NCBI RefSeq assembly: GCF_001425625.1
Contig: NZ_LMCP01000001.1
Span: 435,430-499,429, forward strand
DNA length: 64,000 nucleotides
Direction of reading: 5' to 3'
Source: Mesorhizobium sp. Root102
GTDB taxonomy: Bacteria; Pseudomonadota; Alphaproteobacteria; Rhizobiales; Rhizobiaceae
Shown: positions 44,875-54,436 of the stretch, piece by piece
Layout of the letters: every line of letters begins with the position of its first letter
How positions within the stretch are numbered: position 1 is the stretch's first letter
Translations under genes and position numbers: made by a program
The notes under the pieces: model-generated
What the model saw: only the letters and a program-made list of their open reading frames with translations
What the model was told of the DNA's origin: nothing
The model's database searches: none

Positions 44875-46203
44875 ATGCACATCGCAGACCAATCAGGCGC
44901 GCTTGCCGCGCGGCGCAAACCTTTCTATGCCCAACTCTACGTGCAGGTGCTCGTCGCGATCACCGTCGGCATCCTGCTCGGCCATTTCTATCCGTCCGTC
45001 GGCGAAAGCATGAAGCCGCTTGGCGACGCCTTCATCAAGCTGGTCAAGATGATCATCGCCCCGGTCATCTTCCTCACCGTGACGACGGGCATTGCCGGCA
45101 TGAGCGACCTGCAGAAGGTCGGGCGCGTCGCCGGCAAGGCGATGCTCTATTTCCTCACCTTCTCGACGCTGGCGCTGATCATCGGCCTCGTCGTCGCCAA
45201 TGTCGTGCAGCCGGGCGCCGGCTTCAACATCGACCCGGCGACACTAGACGTGTCGACCGTCAACACCTACGCCGCCAAGGCGCACGACCAGTCGGTCACC
45301 GGCTTCCTGATGAACATCATCCCCTCGACCATCGTCGGCGCCTTCGCCGACGGCGACATCCTGCAGGTGCTGTTCTTCTCGGTACTGTTCGGCATTGCGC
45401 TGGCGCTGGTCGGCGACAAGGGCACGCCCGTCCTCAATTTCCTGCAAGCGCTGACGACGCCAATCTTCAAGCTGGTGAGCGTGCTGATGAAGGCCGCCCC
45501 CATCGGCGCCTTCGGCGCCATGGCCTTCACCATCGGCAAATACGGCATCGGCGCGGTCATCAACCTCGCCATGCTGGTCGGCACCTTCTACGTGACGTCG
45601 TTTCTGTTCGTCTTCGTCGTGCTGGGTGCCGTCTGCCGCTACAACGGCTTCTCGATCCTGGCGCTGATCCGCTACATCAAGGAAGAGCTGCTGCTGGTGC
45701 TGGGCACATCCTCGTCGGAAGCCGCCCTGCCCTCGCTGATGGAGAAGATGGAAAAGGCCGGCGCCAAGCGCTCGGTGGTCGGGCTGGTCATCCCGACCGG
45801 CTATTCCTTCAACCTTGACGGCACCAACATCTACATGACGCTGGCAGCGCTGTTCATCGCGCAGGCAACCAACATCCACCTGTCGATCGGCGACCAGATC
45901 CTGCTGCTGCTGGTTGCCATGCTCTCGTCCAAGGGCGCCGCCGGCATTACCGGGGCAGGCTTCATCACCCTTGCCGCCACGCTGTCGGTGGTCCCCGCGG
46001 TGCCGGTCGCCGGCATGGCGCTGATCCTTGGCGTCGACCGCTTCATGTCGGAGTGCCGGGCGCTGACCAACTTCGTCGGCAATGCCGTCGCCACGCTGGT
46101 GGTGGCGCGCTGGGAAGGCGAACTCGACGAGGCCAAGCTGGCCAGGGCCCTGGCGGGCACTGCTGACGACAGCCTGCCGGCGGACATCGTTCCCGCCGAG
46201 TAA
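44875..46203 (+). CDS. dctA: C4-dicarboxylate transport protein DctA
   Basis: A 442-residue dicarboxylate/cation symporter of the DAACS family. It has about eight membrane helices and two re-entrant loops; the serine-rich loop is [14 protein letters not shown] near residue 282, followed by the [15 protein letters not shown] motif near 310. It takes up succinate, fumarate and malate and is needed for nitrogen fixation by rhizobia. The ATG at 44875 follows AGGGAGAG; the longer open frame to 44239 overlaps the promoter and dctB. It is divergent from dctBD, and expression depends on the sigma-54 promoter. Confidence 0.96.
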   Translation: MHIADQSGALAARRKPFYAQLYVQVLVAITVGILLGHFYPSVGESMKPLGDAFIKLVKMIIAPVIFLTVTTGIAGMSDLQKVGRVAGKAMLYFLTFSTLALIIGLVVANVVQPGAGFNIDPATLDVSTVNTYAAKAHDQSVTGFLMNIIPSTIVGAFADGDILQVLFFSVLFGIALALVGDKGTPVLNFLQALTTPIFKLVSVLMKAAPIGAFGAMAFTIGKYGIGAVINLAMLVGTFYVTSFLFVFVVLGAVCRYNGFSILALIRYIKEELLLVLGTSSSEAALPSLMEKMEKAGAKRSVVGLVIPTGYSFNLDGTNIYMTLAALFIAQATNIHLSIGDQILLLLVAMLSSKGAAGITGAGFITLAATLSVVPAVPVAGMALILGVDRFMSECRALTNFVGNAVATLVVARWEGELDEAKLARALAGTADDSLPADIVPAE

Positions 46204-46226
46204 TCCACTGTTCAATACCAATGCTG

Positions 46227-46255
46227 ACGGCCGGAGGCTTGCTGCTTCCGGCCGT
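46227..46255. terminator. Hairpin after dctA
   Basis: Arms ACGGCCGGA (46227-46235) and complement (46247-46255), extended inward by three pairs, enclose a five-base loop TTGCT. The stem of 12 lies 24 bases after the dctA stop and in the gap between convergent genes. There is no T run, so efficient Rho-independent termination is uncertain. Confidence 0.6.
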
Positions 46256-46277
46256 TGTCGTACTGCCCACAACGATG

Positions 46278-47378
46278 TCAGGCAGTCCGGGCTTTGGCCA
46301 AAGGCGCCAGCGCCTCGCCATCCGCCGCAAAGAGATGGCAGCGAGACGGATCGGCCTGCAGCGCGATGGGGCTGTGCAGCGGGGTCATATCGGTGCCTTC
46401 GGTCTGCACGACAAGCCTCGTCTTCTCGCCAATATCCGCATGCAGGATGGTCAGCCCGCCGAGTCGCTCGGCCAGCACCGCCTCGCCCTTGAACTGGCCC
46501 GCATCCGCGATGCGGATATGTTCCGGCCTTATGCCAAGCAGCAGCTCACTGTTGGGCACAAGCGAACCCGCCTCGACCGGAACGACCACGCTGGACCCGC
46601 CCGGCAAAGCAACCGCAACGCCATCCGCATTGGCCGAGAGAACCCTGACCGGCAGCATGTTCATCTTCGGCGAGCCGATGAAGCCGGCGACGAAGACATT
46701 GGCTGGCCTGGCATAGAGATCGAGCGGCGTGCCGACCTGCTCGATGGTGCCGGCGTTGAGGACGACGATCTTGTCGGCCATGGTCATCGCCTCGGTCTGG
46801 TCGTGCGTGACGTAGACGATGGTGGCGGCGAGCCGTTCGTGCAGTTGCATCAGTTCCAGCCGCATGTTGACGCGCAGTGCGGCGTCGAGGTTCGACAGCG
46901 GCTCGTCGAACAGGAAGACTTTCGGCTGGCGCACGATGGCGCGGCCGATCGCGACGCGCTGGCGCTGGCCGCCGGACAGCTCCTTCGGCCGCCGCCCGAG
47001 CAGATGCGACAGTTGCAGCACCTCGGCCGCCGCCTTGACCTTGGCGTCGCGCTCGGCGAGCGGCAGTCCGGCGATCTTCAGCGCGAAGCCCATATTGTCG
47101 GCGACCGTCATATGCGGATAGAGCGCATAGGACTGAAACACCATGGCGAGGCCGCGTTCTGAAGGATCGACCTCGTTGATGCGCGCGCCGTCGAGCATGA
47201 GCTCGCCGGACGTGATCTTCTCAAGGCCGGCGATCATGCGCAGCAGCGTCGACTTTCCGCAGCCGGACGGGCCGACGAAGACGACGAACTCGCGGTCGCC
47301 GACATCGAGGTCGACGCCCTTGATCACCTCGGCATTGCCGTAGGACTTGCGCACGCCGCGCAGCTTGAGCTCAGCCAT
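46278..47378 (-). CDS. Sugar ABC transporter ATPase, UgpC/MsmK type
   Basis: A 366-residue ATPase: Walker A GPSGCGKST near residue 36, signature LSGGQRQR near 134, Walker B LFDEPLSNLD near 154, switch histidine VTHDQTEA near 188, and a C-terminal OB-like regulatory domain typical of MalK/UgpC. ATG at 47378 follows GGAGGGA; the ORF's upstream ATG at 47498 overlaps the ROK gene. It is the last gene of the eleven-gene operon and overlaps the ROK kinase gene by eight bases. It should energise the permeases encoded at 52675-54434, since no other ATPase gene is in the operon. Confidence 0.92.
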   Translation of the reverse strand: MAELKLRGVRKSYGNAEVIKGVDLDVGDREFVVFVGPSGCGKSTLLRMIAGLEKITSGELMLDGARINEVDPSERGLAMVFQSYALYPHMTVADNMGFALKIAGLPLAERDAKVKAAAEVLQLSHLLGRRPKELSGGQRQRVAIGRAIVRQPKVFLFDEPLSNLDAALRVNMRLELMQLHERLAATIVYVTHDQTEAMTMADKIVVLNAGTIEQVGTPLDLYARPANVFVAGFIGSPKMNMLPVRVLSANADGVAVALPGGSSVVVPVEAGSLVPNSELLLGIRPEHIRIADAGQFKGEAVLAERLGGLTILHADIGEKTRLVVQTEGTDMTPLHSPIALQADPSRCHLFAADGEALAPLAKARTA

Positions 47379-48393
47379 TGAAGTCCCTCCTCGTATCCGG
47401 ATATGTGCTTGGACCGACAGGCATGCGAGCGGCAATCGTGCCCACATCATCGAACAGGACAAGGCTGGCGGCGCCGACGAGCCCGGCATGGCGGCCAAGC
47501 TGGGCCTGAACGACCGGCACGTCGCGATAGGCGCGCATGGCCCGCTGCCTGATGGTCGCCTCGATGGTCGGCAGCATCAGATCGAGCCCATTGGCAATGC
47601 CGCCGCCGACGACCAGCACATCGGGCGAATAGAGATGCAAGAGGTTGGTAAAGCCAACGCCCAGCCAGCGCGCTTCTTCCTCCAGCAAGGCCGAGGCAAG
47701 ACCGTCCCGCAGCCGTGCCGCCTCGACGACATGGCGGCCGGTCACCTCCGCATCCACGGAGAGGCGCCGCAAGGCCGAGCCGTCGCCGGCGGCCGTGGCA
47801 GCGGTGGCGCGGCGGCCGAGCGCGGTTCCCGAGGCGATGGCCTCGAAACAGCCGACGACACCGCACACGCAGCGCTCGCCTTCACTGGTGATGGTCATAT
47901 GGCCGATCTCGGCAGCGAGGCCACGGCGGCCATGCAGGATGCGCCCGTCGACGACGACACCGCCGCCAATGCCGGTGGAAACCGTGACGAAGACCAGCGA
48001 GCGAGCGCCATGGCCGGCGCCGAAGCGCCATTCGCCGAGTGCCGCCGCATTGGCGTCGTTCTCCAGCCGCACCGGCAGGCCGAGCCGCCGTTCGAGGATG
48101 TCGGCAAGCGGCACGTCCAGCCAGCCGGCGAGTGTCGGCGGGCCGACAGCGATGCCGGCCAGCGGATCGAGCGGCCCCGGCGCACCGACACCGACGCCGA
48201 CGATCGAGAGTGCCGGAGCCTCGGCATGGACGGTGGCCGCCAGCGCCTCGATCTGGCCGATCACCACATCGGGGCCGGCTTGCGCCTGCGTCGACACCGC
48301 CGCGAATGCCAGGATCTTGCCTTCACGGTCGACCAGGGCGGCACGAAGCTCCGTCCCGCCAAGATCGATCGCAAGGGCGGCTTCTATTGTCAT
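47371..48393 (-). CDS. ROK family sugar kinase
   Basis: A 340-residue ROK protein with the phosphate loop IDLGGTELRAAL near residue 9, a catalytic aspartate in VRLENDANAAALGE near 113 and the ROK zinc motif GHMTITSEGERCVCGVVGCFEA near 163 (His and three Cys). It lacks an N-terminal helix-turn-helix, so it is a kinase rather than a repressor; glucose, N-acetylglucosamine or another hexose may be the substrate. Its start overlaps the epimerase gene stop by four bases. Confidence 0.9.
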   Translation of the reverse strand: MTIEAALAIDLGGTELRAALVDREGKILAFAAVSTQAQAGPDVVIGQIEALAATVHAEAPALSIVGVGVGAPGPLDPLAGIAVGPPTLAGWLDVPLADILERRLGLPVRLENDANAAALGEWRFGAGHGARSLVFVTVSTGIGGGVVVDGRILHGRRGLAAEIGHMTITSEGERCVCGVVGCFEAIASGTALGRRATAATAAGDGSALRRLSVDAEVTGRHVVEAARLRDGLASALLEEEARWLGVGFTNLLHLYSPDVLVVGGGIANGLDLMLPTIEATIRQRAMRAYRDVPVVQAQLGRHAGLVGAASLVLFDDVGTIAARMPVGPSTYPDTRRDFNG

Positions 48394-49112
48394 GCCGCTG
48401 CCTTCAATCCGTGCAGCCAGCCGATGCGGCCGGCGAGATCCTTGTCGCCGAAGGCGAGCGAACCGAGAACCACTGTTTCGGCACCGGCGGCACGCAGCAA
48501 TGGCACGGTCTCGTGACGGATGCCGCCATCGGCCGCCAGGACCACTTCCGCCTCGCGGCCGGCCTTTCTCAGGATGGCGCGGGCAGCGCCCAGCCTGTCG
48601 CAGGCCTTATCCGACAGGCTCTGGCCCTTGACGCCGATTGCGGTGCCAAGCAGCGTTACGAAGGCAACCTCGGAGACGAAAGGCGTCACCGTCCCGACCG
48701 GCGTCTCCAGCCTGAGCACGACGCCGGCTTCGGCGCCGAGTTCACGCGCCAACCTAACGGCGCGCAATCCCGCCTCGCCATTCTCGGCATGGACGCTGAT
48801 CATGTCGGCGCCTGCTTCGATGAACTGGCGCGTCTGTGCCTCGACGATTGCTTCATCGACCATCAGATGAACATGGATGGGTTTAGCCGTCAGCCCGGCG
48901 ATGCGAGCGACAAGATCGGGGAAGAACAGGAAGGACGGGGCAAAATGCCCGTCCGCAACATCGATGTGGTGAAGATCGACATAGGGCTCGATACGCCTGA
49001 GATCGCTCTCGAAGTTGGCGAGATTGGCCGACCACAGCGAGAATTCGGCGATCATGCGATCACGCGGCAATGCGGCGATGGAGGCCGGGCCTGACAGGGG
49101 CTTTGAAGTCAT
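48390..49112 (-). CDS. Ribulose-phosphate 3-epimerase family protein
   Basis: A 240-residue TIM barrel of the Rpe/AlsE type: LHHIDVADGHFAPSF near residue 47 (metal-binding His and Asp), IHVHLMVD near 79, ISVHAE near 105 and VLAADGGI near 190. Canonical Rpe has HxDxMDGxFVPN, so HIDVADGHFAPS is a divergent form and suggests a substrate other than ribulose-5-phosphate. It overlaps neighbours on both sides by four bases. It likely epimerises a phosphorylated intermediate made by the ROK kinase. Confidence 0.84.
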   Translation of the reverse strand: MTSKPLSGPASIAALPRDRMIAEFSLWSANLANFESDLRRIEPYVDLHHIDVADGHFAPSFLFFPDLVARIAGLTAKPIHVHLMVDEAIVEAQTRQFIEAGADMISVHAENGEAGLRAVRLARELGAEAGVVLRLETPVGTVTPFVSEVAFVTLLGTAIGVKGQSLSDKACDRLGAARAILRKAGREAEVVLAADGGIRHETVPLLRAAGAETVVLGSLAFGDKDLAGRIGWLHGLKAAA

Positions 49113-49942
49113 GATTGGTCCTGATTGTTGAAACGACCTTTGAGGAAGCTGCCGATGGTGGCGCGGATCTCGGCGAAATGGCGCTCCTTGTCGGCGGCTT
49201 TCGGCGTCACCTCGGCAAAGGCCGCGTTGGGGATGACGCCGGCAAGGCTGCGAGCGGTCGCCAGCGGATGGACGAGATCGATACAGCTGCCGATGACGAC
49301 CGTGGGGATTGCAAGGGCGGCGGCCTCTGCCCGTGTCACACCGGGCCCATCATTTGCGATCGCCTGCATCACCTCGGCGAAGACGGCCGCGTTGTCGCGC
49401 GCGAAGAAGCCGAGCAGCGAGGCAAGATTGTCCGGCGCTTCGGTGCGAAAGCGAGCCGCCGTGGCGGAGGCCGCGAAGGCGTCTCGCGCCTCATCCAGTG
49501 GACGGTTGCGGATAAGCTCCGCCACTTCCACATAGGGCCGCATGTTTTGTGGCGCCGCGTCGAAGGCCCAGGCAGGGCGAACAAGCACCAAACCCAGGAC
49601 GCGGTCCGGGTACCGGGCGGCAAGCTGCAAGGCGATGGCCGCGCCCATCGAGATGCCGCCGGCGACGAAGCGGTCGAGGCCGGCCGCATCGGCGGCGGCC
49701 AGCACATCATCGGCGAACATCGCGATCGAAAAGGGCCGTGTCGTGCCGGCGTCGGAACCGCCCTGCGCGCGGCATTCGACGGTCAGCCGGCGGTATGAAG
49801 GACTGTCGGGAAAGTTCTGCGCGGCCTGCGTCGCGTCACCGCCAAGGCCATGCTGGAAGATGACGGGAAGTCCGCCCTGCCCCGTATCGAAGACACGAAG
49901 CGCTGCATCGTCGCGAAGCAGGATCGTCGGCGCGACGCCCAT
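49109..49942 (-). CDS. Alpha/beta hydrolase
   Basis: A 277-residue soluble hydrolase with the oxyanion region QHGLGGDATQA near residue 31 and the nucleophile elbow GGISMGAAI near 94, i.e. a serine in G-x-S-x-G. Candidate acid and base residues lie in IGSCIDLVHPL and near DKERHF close to the C-terminus. The fold fits lactonases and esterases. In a sugar operon with Gfo/Idh dehydrogenases, lactone hydrolysis is an attractive but unproven role. Overlaps both neighbours. Confidence 0.83.
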   Translation of the reverse strand: MGVAPTILLRDDAALRVFDTGQGGLPVIFQHGLGGDATQAAQNFPDSPSYRRLTVECRAQGGSDAGTTRPFSIAMFADDVLAAADAAGLDRFVAGGISMGAAIALQLAARYPDRVLGLVLVRPAWAFDAAPQNMRPYVEVAELIRNRPLDEARDAFAASATAARFRTEAPDNLASLLGFFARDNAAVFAEVMQAIANDGPGVTRAEAAALAIPTVVIGSCIDLVHPLATARSLAGVIPNAAFAEVTPKAADKERHFAEIRATIGSFLKGRFNNQDQS

Positions 49943-50760
49943 CAGAGGAGCCCTCGCAGGAAGGCGGCGACGCCGGGGGCTTCGTCGGCGGACAGGCCGT
50001 GGGTGACAAGCGACCCGTCGAAGCCCGAAGCCTTCAGCCGCGCGGCGAAATCCGGAAAATCGACGATGCCTTGCCCTGATGTGGCAAAGCGGCCGTCACT
50101 ATAGCGGTCCTTGGCGTGCGCCATGGCGATATGGCCGGCAGCCTCGTCGATCGCTGCGGCGACGATGGCGCGCGCCTCGCCGGGCGTCGCGTATTCGAAC
50201 AGGTTTGCCGGATCAAGCACGATCTTCAGATGCTTCGATCCCATCTCGGCGATCAGCCTGATCGCATCCCTGGCTGAGGTAACGATGTTGGCCTGCTCGG
50301 GCTCGATGCCGAGATCGACGCCGGCCTCCTCGGCCAGCACCAGCGCCTTCTCCATCTCGGCAGCCATGTCGGACCAGGCGGCCGGCGTGGCATTGTCGGG
50401 ATGATACGCCCACTGATCGGCGGCGTTGCGCGAGCCGGTGCAGAGCGTGACCAGCGGGATGTCCAGGGCAGCAGCAGCCTCGATGACCACGGCCAGGCGC
50501 CTGAGGCCGTCGTCGCGGACGGCTTTGTCGGGATGCGCCATGTTGTAGGTGCCCGAAAGCGCTGCAAGTGAAACGCCGCTCGATTGCGCGGCGGCGCGGA
50601 TCGCTGTGACGGCATCCGCCGGCACCGCATCCGGCATCGACGGCAGGCCCGCGCAGGCAAGATTGAACTGCGTCGTCTCATAGCCCGCCTGCTTAACCGC
50701 CGTCAGCACGACGGCCGGTTCGGCATCCGAAAAAGTCTTGGCGAAAATGCCGAGACGCAT
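49942..50760 (-). CDS. Xylose-isomerase-like TIM-barrel sugar isomerase/epimerase (1)
   Basis: A 272-residue AP-endonuclease-2/xylose-isomerase-like barrel: GIFAKTFSD at the N-terminus, a strand with LVTLCTGSRN near residue 103, GIEPEQAN near 153 (metal-binding glutamate), LDPANLFEYA near 183 and AHAKD near 217 (His and Asp). These metal ligands are conserved in IolE, IolH and YcjR-type enzymes, which rearrange 3-keto sugars or ketoses. It overlaps the Gfo/Idh gene by one base. Exact reaction unknown. Confidence 0.86.
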   Translation of the reverse strand: MRLGIFAKTFSDAEPAVVLTAVKQAGYETTQFNLACAGLPSMPDAVPADAVTAIRAAAQSSGVSLAALSGTYNMAHPDKAVRDDGLRRLAVVIEAAAALDIPLVTLCTGSRNAADQWAYHPDNATPAAWSDMAAEMEKALVLAEEAGVDLGIEPEQANIVTSARDAIRLIAEMGSKHLKIVLDPANLFEYATPGEARAIVAAAIDEAAGHIAMAHAKDRYSDGRFATSGQGIVDFPDFAARLKASGFDGSLVTHGLSADEAPGVAAFLRGLL

Positions 50761-51836
50761 CAGACCGCTCCCGAAACCGAGGCGAGTTCCACCCGCTCAC
50801 CGGTCTCCACCGAACGCGCAATGGCAACCATGGCGCGGATCGAGGCAATGCCGTCCTCGACATTGGCGCCGCGCATCGGCGTGCCTTCCAGCGCCGTTTG
50901 GGCAAGGCCTTCCAGTTGGCGGCGGAAGAAATGGCCGTCGGCGCCAAGCGGCTTGTGAGCGGTGGCGGTCTTCTCGTGAAAGATCTCAACCTCGCTGGCA
51001 CGGAAGTACCAGGGGTTGAAGGTCTTGGCGATGACCGAACCGTTCTCGCCATAGAGCTGGAAGCCTTCGTGCCAGTCCATGCGTACGGCAACGGTGAGGT
51101 CGAGATGGCCGAGCGCACCGCTGGCGAATTCGGTCTCGACGAACCAGCAATAGGCGCCGAATTTCTCATTGAGGCGGGCACGCACGGCGACGATATCGCC
51201 GCACAGGAAGCGCGCGGTGTCGACCAGATGCGAGCCGTGCGCCAGCATGAAATACTGCCTGAGATCCGCTTTCGGATTTCCCGCCGGCTTCTTCGCGAGC
51301 TTGCTGGTGACGGGCAGCGGCTGCACGGCATCGGTGTTGGTGTAGCGATGGGTGGAATCGCAATACCAGGCCTTCAGCGCCAGCACCTCGCCGATCTCGT
51401 CGCGGACGAAATCGCGCGCCGCCTCCAGCGCCGGATCGAAGCGTTTCATATGGCCGACCTGCAGGATCTTGCCCGAGCGCCTGACCGCCTGCGCCAGCGC
51501 CTCGCCTTCCTCGACCGAGGTGCCGATCGGCTTTTCGCACAGAACATGCTTGCCGGCATCGAGCGCCTTGATCGACATCGGTACGTGATAGACGTCCGAG
51601 GTGGCGACGATCACGGCTTCCAATTCGGGGTCGGCCAGCATCGCGTCGTAGTCGGCATAGATCTTCCGCGGCTCGTAGGTGGCGCCCATGCGTGCGAGCA
51701 GGTCGGGTGCCGCGTCGCAGATGGCGTAAAGGTCTGCATTGCCGGCCTTGACGCAGGATTGCAGATGCGCGAACTGCGCGATGGGGCCGCAACCGAGCAC
51801 GCCGACCCTGAGGCGTCTGTCCTGTTTCTTGATCAT
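50760..51836 (-). CDS. Gfo/Idh/MocA family oxidoreductase (1)
   Basis: A 358-residue NAD(P)-dependent oxidoreductase with an N-terminal Rossmann motif VGVLGCGPIAQ near residue 13 and the family lysine-proline motif CEKPIG near 94; the C-terminal half is the substrate domain. Such enzymes oxidise sugars such as glycosides at C3 (YcjS), inositol or 1,5-anhydrofructose. I chose the ATG at 51836; a TTG at 51851 overlapping the previous stop (TTGA) is equally possible and would couple the genes. It sits between two xylose-isomerase-like genes. Confidence 0.88.
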   Translation of the reverse strand: MIKKQDRRLRVGVLGCGPIAQFAHLQSCVKAGNADLYAICDAAPDLLARMGATYEPRKIYADYDAMLADPELEAVIVATSDVYHVPMSIKALDAGKHVLCEKPIGTSVEEGEALAQAVRRSGKILQVGHMKRFDPALEAARDFVRDEIGEVLALKAWYCDSTHRYTNTDAVQPLPVTSKLAKKPAGNPKADLRQYFMLAHGSHLVDTARFLCGDIVAVRARLNEKFGAYCWFVETEFASGALGHLDLTVAVRMDWHEGFQLYGENGSVIAKTFNPWYFRASEVEIFHEKTATAHKPLGADGHFFRRQLEGLAQTALEGTPMRGANVEDGIASIRAMVAIARSVETGERVELASVSGAV

Positions 51837-51847
51837 CGTCTCGTTCT

Positions 51848-52678
51848 TCAAGCGCCGTAGGAGCGCACTGTCTGGCGGTTGGTCTTGACCGCGCCGGCGG
51901 GATCGGCGGCGGCCGTTTCGGATTCTTCCTCCAACACCAGCCAGCCGTTGAAGCGCGGTGCGGTGCCGGCGATCTCGATGACCGCAGGAGTGTCGCAGAC
52001 GCCCTTGCCGAGCATGGCCCAGGTGCCGTTGGCATCGACGTCCTTCAGGTGGATGTAGCGGATGCGGTCGCGGTGGGTGCGCAGCGTATCGGCCATGTCC
52101 TTGTGGCCGCGCAGGATATGGCCGGTATCCGGCACCCAGCCGACCAGATCGAGGTCGAGCAAGGCAAAGATCGTGTCGTAGTCGGCGCGGTCGAACAGCA
52201 GCGTGTTGTGGTGCGAGCTCGGATGCACCGCCACCTCGACGCCAGCCTTGCGCCCAAGCTCGCCGGCCCTGTTGTAGACCTCGGCCGCGATCGCGAACTT
52301 GTCCTCGCGCGGACCGTCGGAGACCACCGTCGCAGAGCCTATCGACACCAACGCGCCAGGAAATGCGGAGGCGAAGTCGATCCAGCGCTTGGCGGTTTCG
52401 AGGTCGGCGCCGATCTCCTCCTTCAGCGTGAAGCCGCTCTTCGAGCCGAAGGCGAAGGAGACAAGAGTAAGGCCCGATGACTTCAGTGCCGTGGCGAATT
52501 GTGACGGCCTGTCGGCATAGCCGCCAATCATGGTGTCGGTGATCTCGATGCCGGCATAGCCGCCATCGGCGATCGCTTTGAGCAGATCGTCCGGGCCGCC
52601 GGCAAAACGGTCCCCAAGCATTTCCCAGGTGAAAGTCTGGCAGCCGACCTTGAGCTTCGTCTTTGTCATGTCGTTCAT
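51848..52678 (-). CDS. Xylose-isomerase-like TIM-barrel sugar isomerase/epimerase (2)
   Basis: A 276-residue barrel of the IolE/YcjR superfamily: VGCQTFTWEMLG near residue 12, GIEITDTMIGGYA near 42, VAVHPSSHHN near 153 (metal His), GWVPDTGH near 183 and YIHLKDVD near 210 (His, Lys, Asp). The open frame extends upstream through the permease gene in another frame; the ATG at 52678 overlaps the permease stop by four bases and is preferred. A second barrel of this type in the operon points to successive steps on a keto sugar. Confidence 0.86.
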   Translation of the reverse strand: MNDMTKTKLKVGCQTFTWEMLGDRFAGGPDDLLKAIADGGYAGIEITDTMIGGYADRPSQFATALKSSGLTLVSFAFGSKSGFTLKEEIGADLETAKRWIDFASAFPGALVSIGSATVVSDGPREDKFAIAAEVYNRAGELGRKAGVEVAVHPSSHHNTLLFDRADYDTIFALLDLDLVGWVPDTGHILRGHKDMADTLRTHRDRIRYIHLKDVDANGTWAMLGKGVCDTPAVIEIAGTAPRFNGWLVLEEESETAAADPAGAVKTNRQTVRSYGA

Positions 52679-53511
52679 TCCTTGACGCCGCCCTGGGTCA
52701 GTCCTTCGATGATGTGGCGCTGGAAGAACAGCACCAGAAGGATCAAGGGCACGGTCACCACGGCGGACGCCGCGGCGATGTCGCCCCAGGGGACGTAATA
52801 GAGGTTGGTGAAGTTGGCGATGCCGACCGGGATCGTCTGCCGGTCGATGTTGGAGGTGAAGGCGAGCGCGAACAGGAATTCGTTCCACGCGGTGATGAAG
52901 GCGAGCAGGCCAGTCGTCACCAGGCTGGGCAGCGACATCGGCAGGATGATGCGCCAGAGCAGGCCGGGAATGCTGACACCGTCCATGCGCGCCGCCTCGT
53001 CGATTTCGCGCGGCAGCGTCTCGAAATAGCCGAACAGCACCCAGGTCACCAGCGGCAGGCCGAGCGCCAGATAGGTGATGATCAGCGCCGTGTAGGTATC
53101 GAGCAGGCCGAGATTGGTGGCGACCAGATAGAGCGGCCCGACCAATGCGATCTGCGGGAACATCGACACCGACAGGATGACCATGAGAATGCCGAAGCGG
53201 CCCTTGATGTTGAGCCGCGACAGCGCGAAGGCGGCCAGCGAGCCAACGAACAGGCACAGGAAGGTCGTCGCCAGCGAAACCACCAGCGAGTTCCAGACGT
53301 AGCGGTGAAGCTGCTTCTCGACGAAGGCGTTGTAGTAGTGCTCCAGCGTGAAGGGATGCGGGATCAGCGACGGCGAGCCCGACGTCAACGCCTTGTCGAG
53401 CTGGAACGAGGTCGAGAACTGCCAGAGAAACGGACCGCCCGACCAGACGAGGATCAGCACGGCACCGGCATAGATGAAGAACGTCTGCATCGGTGAGCGC
53501 GTGTCGTTCAT
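52675..53511 (-). CDS. Sugar ABC transporter permease, MalG/UgpE type
   Basis: A 278-residue permease with six predicted membrane helices and the EAA loop EIDEAARMDGVSIPGLLWRI near residue 168. The C-terminus is MalG-like (GLTQGGVKE). It pairs with the permease encoded just upstream; the two genes overlap by four bases. Confidence 0.93.
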   Translation of the reverse strand: MNDTRSPMQTFFIYAGAVLILVWSGGPFLWQFSTSFQLDKALTSGSPSLIPHPFTLEHYYNAFVEKQLHRYVWNSLVVSLATTFLCLFVGSLAAFALSRLNIKGRFGILMVILSVSMFPQIALVGPLYLVATNLGLLDTYTALIITYLALGLPLVTWVLFGYFETLPREIDEAARMDGVSIPGLLWRIILPMSLPSLVTTGLLAFITAWNEFLFALAFTSNIDRQTIPVGIANFTNLYYVPWGDIAAASAVVTVPLILLVLFFQRHIIEGLTQGGVKE

Positions 53512-54434
53512 CCCGCCCTCCTGATCTGGCGAACGAGATACAGGCAGAACACCAGCGCGATGAGACCCTCCGTGACAAACATCGCCGTCGAGACCGCGGA
53601 GCCGTAGCCGAACTGCAGCGTCGAGAAGAGCACCTTATAGGACAGCGTCGACAGCGTTTCGGTCGAATCGGCCGGACCTCCTCCGGTCAGCACATAGACG
53701 AGGTCGAAGACGCGGAAGGCGTCGAGCGCGCGGAACAAGCCGGCGATCAGCAAGGTTGGCATCAGCAGCGGCAGGCGGATATACCAGAAGGTGATCCAGC
53801 CCTTGGCGCCATCCATGCGCGCCGCCTCGATCAGCGAATTGGGAACGGTCTGCAATCCGGTCAGAAGCAGCAGCGCCATGAACGGCGTCGTCTTCCAGAC
53901 GTCGGCGATGATGATGGTGATCATCGCCGTGTCGGTGGAGCCGTACCAGTTGACGTTCTGGTCGATCAGCCCGGCATGCAGGAGGATGTAGTTGATGATG
54001 CCGTTCTGGCCGTCGAACAGCCAGCCGAACATTTTCGAAGTGACGACAGTGGGCATCGCCCACGGCACCAGCATGGCCGCGCGGACGAGCCCGCGCCCCT
54101 TGAAGGCTTCGCACAGGATGAGCGCCATGCCGAGCCCGATCACCGTCTCCAGCACGGTCGAGGCGGCGGTGAACCACATTGTGTGCCACCAGGCGTTCCA
54201 GAACTGCGGGTCGCCCCACAGTTCTACATAGTTGGAGAAGCCGGTGAAACCCTGCTCCTGCGTGATCAACGAGGTGTTGGTCAGCGAGAGATAGAGCCCA
54301 TTGACTATCGGGTAGAAGGAGACTGACGCCAGCGACACGAAGGCCGGCGTCAGCAGGAGCAAGGCCCACATGGCGCTGGGAAGCGCCCTGCGCCGCGGTC
54401 GGCCGATACCGGAAACAGTGGCCGCCGCGGACAT
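53508..54434 (-). CDS. Sugar ABC transporter permease, MalF/UgpA type
   Basis: A 308-residue permease with an arginine-rich N-terminus (RPRRR), about six membrane helices and the EAA loop SLIEAARMDGAKGWITFWYI near residue 200. The open frame runs back to 55385 through the binding-protein gene in a different frame; the ATG at 54434 is taken, two bases after the binding-protein stop. Confidence 0.92.
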   Translation of the reverse strand: MSAAATVSGIGRPRRRALPSAMWALLLLTPAFVSLASVSFYPIVNGLYLSLTNTSLITQEQGFTGFSNYVELWGDPQFWNAWWHTMWFTAASTVLETVIGLGMALILCEAFKGRGLVRAAMLVPWAMPTVVTSKMFGWLFDGQNGIINYILLHAGLIDQNVNWYGSTDTAMITIIIADVWKTTPFMALLLLTGLQTVPNSLIEAARMDGAKGWITFWYIRLPLLMPTLLIAGLFRALDAFRVFDLVYVLTGGGPADSTETLSTLSYKVLFSTLQFGYGSAVSTAMFVTEGLIALVFCLYLVRQIRRAG

Positions 54435-54436
54435 GG

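Noticed and set aside
45244..46272. Antisense frame of 342 codons opposite dctA
   Set aside because: Rich in Gln, His and Asp without known motif; dctA is clear on the other strand.
51848..53578. 576-codon frame joining a permease region to the xylose-isomerase-like protein
   Set aside because: The upstream part is the permease gene in another frame; a clear ATG overlaps the permease stop at 52678.
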